Shown in pieces: positions 16,501-18,806 of a stretch of 18,806 nucleotides of DNA (positions within the stretch are counted from its first letter, which is position 1; the number at the start of each line of letters is the position of its first letter). This DNA is from VGJW01 sp035286125 (GTDB lineage Bacteria; Cyanobacteriota; Sericytochromatia; S15B-MN24; VGJW01), in assembly GCA_035286125.1 (NCBI GenBank), contig JAYKIS010000011.1, forward strand, positions 1 to 18,806, read 5' to 3'. The notes beneath the pieces are model-generated. The model did no database searches, had not been told where the DNA came from, and was given only the letters and a program-made list of their open reading frames with translations. The translations under genes and the position numbers were made by a program.

Positions 16501-16627
16501 CGCGACAGCCGGGGTCACGACCGCGGGCCAGCCGATCCAGCAGGGCCGGCCTCGGCACGTGGTGCCGGGGCAAGGCAGGCGGGAGGAACTTGCGTCCCGT
16601 GATGGGCAGGCTCACGTCCCCAAGCAT
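13520..16627 (-). CDS. Large NTPase-TPR-winged helix-BTAD transcriptional regulator
   Basis: This 1035-residue protein has four parts. Residues 21-300 are a MalT-like STAND NTPase with Walker A APGSGKS (49-55) and Walker B VLLILD (134-139), followed by QVEQV rather than the usual acidic pair. Residues about 300-760 are Ala/Leu-rich helical repeats, TPR-like, for signal sensing and oligomerisation. Residues about 771-860 are an OmpR-like winged helix (FELLGFGAFEV, then a recognition helix near SSLAMVISRLRQAL). Residues about 870-1010 are a bacterial transcriptional activation domain (BTAD), with AVAVYRGPFLEDF. In many SARP regulators the winged helix-BTAD is N-terminal; here it is last. ATG 16627 or the GTG at 16615 could start it; neither has a strong ribosome site. 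It is divergent from a membrane protein/hydrolase pair across 69 bp and is the likely regulator of that pair. Confidence 0.88.
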   Translation of the reverse strand: MLGDVSLPITGRKFLPPALPRHHVPRPALLDRLARGRDPGCRVTVLRAAPGSGKSALLAAFAARGTDAACWYAMDAGDEDPTVFMTHFVACLERGVPGLVPSARLPVDARGSGALVAAVAMLCDDLAMQGDRSVLLILDQVEQVREAPETLRLLETLLRHFPENGQLVLSGRVIPVGFAREQMMGQALLLADRDLAMPAPVIEALLVATGQPSDAERASAIEDATGGWAAGVAWLAATASASLPTLDAADVGALDAYLEEEVLGQLRPEEREVLTRAAVLPRLLPEWVEILLGPDGPQILARAARLLPLGSLVSDQGEGATLFREFLLRRLNRTVPAVAQQALWRAVADGWKHEPELALDALLRAGATQEALSLLLDHLGAWLAEGRFLHVGHVLDRFPAQAASEWAGLAYARGALARELGDLVAACAALEQARVLHGTDVDTLGQRIAAALSAAYGARGMRAPQVTHGRIAMDATEPATRALARNALGLAALQDNAVDEALLHFRIASEAFHLAGHAAGEVRILHNRGLAHARAGDLERAITAYGDAVRCAEAAALVPFAVTWNNMALCLLHLGRREEAWQALERGLALAGQQGAPRERMLLLRTLGQLQLAAGDLRQARESFEGSMTLATGLGDAAALATGHFGLAEVALAEGRVPAARGALAQGLERAQATLLDPSMADAALLAARMALAEADAGQATELLTALLARLEVQPNDLQRFLALNLLVRACTMAGDATGAATAASEARALGVLHGYPMADEAVPPGPEPPPTFELLGFGAFEVRIDGVPLEDREWRSGNAKLVLALLLLNPQGATKERLVDLLYPGTDPARSSLAMVISRLRQALEPDAPKGAQSRFIHFQEGRYLFARGVRSRVDVLDLRALVAEARQHPEGEPIRLQALEQAVAVYRGPFLEDFPDHAWCRLERENLRRLVASAYEELFVAAGQDDDWARLEGLADAALKADGTAQAAIRAKLVALAMQERAGDALRYAEAAARVLETDHGLEADDETTDLVALIAAGRFTVRAARETLALPG

Positions 16628-16696
16628 ACCGCCGTCACGGGAGAGTCGGCGGGTCCAGCCCGGGGGGCTGCCCCACGCGTGGTACAAGGGGTCCAG
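16628..16696. promoter_or_regulatory. Divergent promoter region with palindrome CCACGCGTGG
   Basis: These 69 bp lie between the BTAD regulator (minus) and the membrane protein (plus). They hold a perfect 10-bp palindrome CCACGCGTGG (16673-16682), 14 bp before the plus-strand start codon, and an inverted repeat CCGCCG (16629-16634)/CGGCGG (16647-16652) close to the regulator start. AAGGGG (16685-16690) is the ribosome site of the membrane protein. These are operator candidates; no clear -35/-10 pair is visible. Confidence 0.4.
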
Positions 16697-17143
16697 ATGC
16701 TTCGCCTGCTTCGTCCTCCCCTTCCGTGGCTGTGGGTGCTGTCCGCGCTTTTCCTGGCGCGGGTGCTGGGGCAGATGGGCGTGGCCTTTCTGGGCATCGC
16801 GTGGCTGCCGCCGATGGCCGAGTGGTATTCGGGGCTGCTCCCCTACCCGGCGCTGCTGCCCAGCCAGTGGCTGATCCTGACGGCCATGGCGTGGCTGAAC
16901 GTGCAGGCCATCCGGCGGCGGGGCTGGAGCGTCACGGCCCGGCCCCGGCTGGCCAGGGGCCTGCTGGTCTTCGCGGGGCTGTACGCCGGGGGCATGGTGG
17001 TCCGGTACTTCATCAGCGGCGAATTGCACCCCGGCCGGCGCTGGTGGCCGCCGGGCAGCATTCCCATCGTGTTCCACCTGGTGCTCGCGAGCTACGTCGC
17101 AACCCTGGCGCGGATCTGCCGCCGCCCCCTGGAGCCCCGATGA
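16697..17143 (+). CDS. Small four-TM membrane protein of unknown function
   Basis: This 148-residue protein has four hydrophobic segments, roughly residues 8-30, 43-67, 84-104 and 120-140, separated by short basic loops, and a basic C-terminus. I do not recognise the family. ATG 16697 has AAGGGG 6 nt upstream, and 69 bp separate it from the divergent regulator. Its stop overlaps the hydrolase start as ATGA, so the two are translationally coupled and may work together, for instance as a membrane partner of the hydrolase or a transporter of its substrate. No catalytic or binding motifs are visible. The longer reading upstream is a shadow of the regulator gene. Confidence 0.7.
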   Translation: MLRLLRPPLPWLWVLSALFLARVLGQMGVAFLGIAWLPPMAEWYSGLLPYPALLPSQWLILTAMAWLNVQAIRRRGWSVTARPRLARGLLVFAGLYAGGMVVRYFISGELHPGRRWWPPGSIPIVFHLVLASYVATLARICRRPLEPR

Positions 17144-18806
17144 AGGCCTTGCCCCTCCTGCTGGCCGGACTGACGCTGGCCGATGTCGCGAGCTGGATTC
17201 CGCCCGAATGGCTGCTGGCCGTCGTGCAGGGCACGATGGGTGTCCGGCCGCCGCAACATGGCACGACGTCCGAGCAGGTCACGGACATCCCGATGCGCGA
17301 TGGTGTCCGGCTGGCAGCGACCCTCAGCCACCCCACGGGCCCGGGGCCTCACCCGACGGTGATGGTGCGCCTGCCGCTGTCGCAGAACCGCCTGCATCAG
17401 GCCTTCTCGGGCCTGCTTCGGACGTTCTGGGGGCAACGGGGCTACCACGTCGTCATCGCCCCCGTGCGGGGCCGGCCTCCGTCCGGCGGCCGCTACGCCC
17501 CGCTCGTGACGGAGCGCGAGGACGGCCAGGACACGCTCGCATGGCTGGCCCGGCAACCCTGGTATGACGGCCGGCTCGCGATGTGGGGCGGGTCCTCCTT
17601 CGGGTACACGCAGTGGGTCGTGGGCGACCAGGCGCCGCCAGCAGGGCCGTCCGCGCTCTGCATCCAGCTCTGCAGCACCAGCCAGTACGCGATGTTCTAC
17701 CCCGGAGGCGCGTTCTCGTTGCAGACGGCGCTGTACTGGGCGCGAACGGATCGGGGCGGGGAGGATGTCTTCCCGACGCAGGCCGAACTGGAGCCGGGAC
17801 TGGACGCATGGCCGGTGCTGGACGCCGACGACCGCAGCGGCGGGTCCGCCGCGGGCTACGACGAGTGGGCCGGACACCGGGAACCCGATGCCTATTGGCG
17901 CGCCCTGGACGGCACGGATCGCCCGGAGCGCCTGCAGGCTCCCGCGCTGCTGATGGCCGGCTGGTATGACCCGTACCTGCCGTCACAGCTGGACGACTTC
18001 CTGCGGATCCAGGCGAGCGCCTCGGCCCATGTCGCCACGAACAGCCGGCTCATCATCGGGCCGTGGACCCACGGCCGCGAGGTCACGCTGCCTGGGGGAT
18101 ACCACCCGGGAGACTATCGCCTGGCCACGATGGCCCACAGCCTGCCGTTCTACGACAGGCTGCTCCGGCCGACGGGGGTGCCCGTGCCGGATGCCGGCCC
18201 CAGGGTCTGGCTGTACGTGATGGGGGCCAACCGGTGGCGCGCGGAAGAAGCGTGGCCGCTTGCCCGGGCGCGCCGGACAGCGCTGTACCTGCGCGCCGAG
18301 GGGCCGGCCAACAGCGCCGCCGGGCGTGGTCGCCTGTCCTGGGAAGCCCCGGGCGACGAGGGGCCGGACACCTATGCCTACGATCCGCGGGACCCGGTCC
18401 CCAGCAGGGGCGGGGCGATGCTGGGGCTTGCGGGCGTGAATGGCGTCCGGACCCAGAACGACATCGAGGGGCGCCGGGATGTGCTCGTCTACGCGACGGA
18501 CGTCCTGCGGGAACCCCTCGAGGTCACGGGTCCGGTCGAAGCCGACCTGTGGGTCGAGACCACGGCGCCGGCGACGGACTTCACGGCCAAGCTCGTCGTC
18601 GTGCTGGCCAACGGCGAGGCGTGCAACGTTTCCGAGGGCATCGTGCGCCGCGGGTACGCGGGGGCCGGCGGGCCCACCCGCATCACGGTCCGGATGTGGC
18701 CGACCAGCTTCGTGTTCCAGCCCGGCCAGCGCCTGCGGCTCGAGGTCAGCAGCAGCAGCTTCCCGCGCTACGACCGCCACCCCAACACGACGGACCCGGT
18801 CGCGAC
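17140..18806 (+). CDS. CocE/NonD family serine hydrolase (S15 type), 3' end cut by the window edge
   Basis: Translation gives 555 codons without a stop up to the window edge. The alpha/beta-hydrolase catalytic triad of the CocE/NonD (peptidase S15) family is visible: the nucleophile in MWGGSSFGYTQW (Ser152), the aspartate in GWYDPY (Asp277) and the histidine in GPWTHG (His311). The C-terminal part (from about residue 370) shows the jelly-roll PepX_C pattern with VTGPVEADLWVETTAPATDFTAKL. The family hydrolyses ester and amide bonds of small substrates such as acyl esters or dipeptides; the substrate is unknown. The N-terminus (KALPLLLAGLTLADVA) is hydrophobic and may be a signal peptide or a membrane anchor. 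ATG 17140 overlaps the stop of the four-TM protein gene (ATGA), which supports this start. Near-complete: typical members are 550-650 residues, so little is missing. Confidence 0.9.
   Translation, partial: MKALPLLLAGLTLADVASWIPPEWLLAVVQGTMGVRPPQHGTTSEQVTDIPMRDGVRLAATLSHPTGPGPHPTVMVRLPLSQNRLHQAFSGLLRTFWGQRGYHVVIAPVRGRPPSGGRYAPLVTEREDGQDTLAWLARQPWYDGRLAMWGGSSFGYTQWVVGDQAPPAGPSALCIQLCSTSQYAMFYPGGAFSLQTALYWARTDRGGEDVFPTQAELEPGLDAWPVLDADDRSGGSAAGYDEWAGHREPDAYWRALDGTDRPERLQAPALLMAGWYDPYLPSQLDDFLRIQASASAHVATNSRLIIGPWTHGREVTLPGGYHPGDYRLATMAHSLPFYDRLLRPTGVPVPDAGPRVWLYVMGANRWRAEEAWPLARARRTALYLRAEGPANSAAGRGRLSWEAPGDEGPDTYAYDPRDPVPSRGGAMLGLAGVNGVRTQNDIEGRRDVLVYATDVLREPLEVTGPVEADLWVETTAPATDFTAKLVVVLANGEACNVSEGIVRRGYAGAGGPTRITVRMWPTSFVFQPGQRLRLEVSSSSFPRYDRHPNTTDPVA

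Noticed and set aside
14696..16696. A very long plus-strand open frame antisense to the BTAD regulator.
   Set aside because: It lacks any family pattern, is rich in Arg/Gly/Pro/Gln and mirrors the opposite gene's codon bias; only its last part (from 16697) is a real gene.
1..18806. tRNA, rRNA, CRISPR arrays, insertion sequences, integrases or attachment sites.
   Set aside because: None seen; intergenic regions are short and have no direct-repeat series or terminal inverted repeats.

Overview
The window is gene-dense, GC-rich bacterial DNA (about two-thirds G+C by eye). It holds 14 protein genes, two of them cut by the window edges. The organism is probably a Gram-negative bacterium: three proteins carry lipoprotein signal peptides with a non-Asp residue after the lipobox Cys, and strong GGAGG-type ribosome sites are common. 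Several genes have clear Escherichia coli or Bacillus subtilis counterparts (YegL/YegK/YegI, thioredoxin 2, YhaO/YhaN), but the sequence alone does not fix the phylum. I see no tRNA, rRNA, CRISPR array, transposase or integrase, so this looks like chromosomal backbone rather than a mobile island.

Layout. 1-1971 (minus): a YhaO/SbcD-like metallophosphoesterase followed, with a GTGA overlap, by a YhaN-like AAA ATPase that runs off the left edge. 2045-2860 (plus): a metallo-beta-lactamase-fold lipoprotein. 2947-6236 (plus): a tight three-gene cassette of a TerY/YegL vWA protein, a PP2C phosphatase (YegK/PphC-like) and a YegI-like protein kinase with a zinc-knuckle-like motif and a helix-hairpin-helix tail. 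This is the gene set known as the TerY-P triad. 6257-7486 (minus, convergent): a second MIDAS-type vWA protein. 7713-8609 (plus): an SPFH/band-7 lipoprotein. 8620-9354 (minus): an exported DUF3047 protein. 9440-11559 (plus): thioredoxin 2, a pirin and a Rossmann-fold NAD(P)-binding protein. 11698-13500 (plus): a lipoprotein with a C-terminal NHL-type propeller region. 13520-16627 (minus): a large regulator with an NTPase, a TPR-like region, a winged helix and a BTAD domain. It is divergent from 16697-18806 (plus): a four-TM membrane protein translationally coupled to a CocE/NonD-type serine hydrolase that runs off the right edge.

How the genes may work together. The kinase/phosphatase/vWA triad is the clearest signalling unit, and it lies close to a YhaO/YhaN-type DNA-processing pair. 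The thioredoxin gene has a CsoR/CstR-like palindrome (ATACCC-N5-GGGTAT) over its presumed promoter, shared with the divergent DUF3047 gene. This suggests metal, persulfide or aldehyde-responsive control of a small redox cluster. The BTAD regulator probably controls the divergent membrane-protein/hydrolase pair through a 69-bp intergenic region that carries a perfect CCACGCGTGG palindrome.

A compositional oddity runs through the whole window: the palindrome CTCGAG occurs about 35 times by hand count, several-fold above base-composition expectation, and in the genes checked it is mostly in-frame Leu-Glu.
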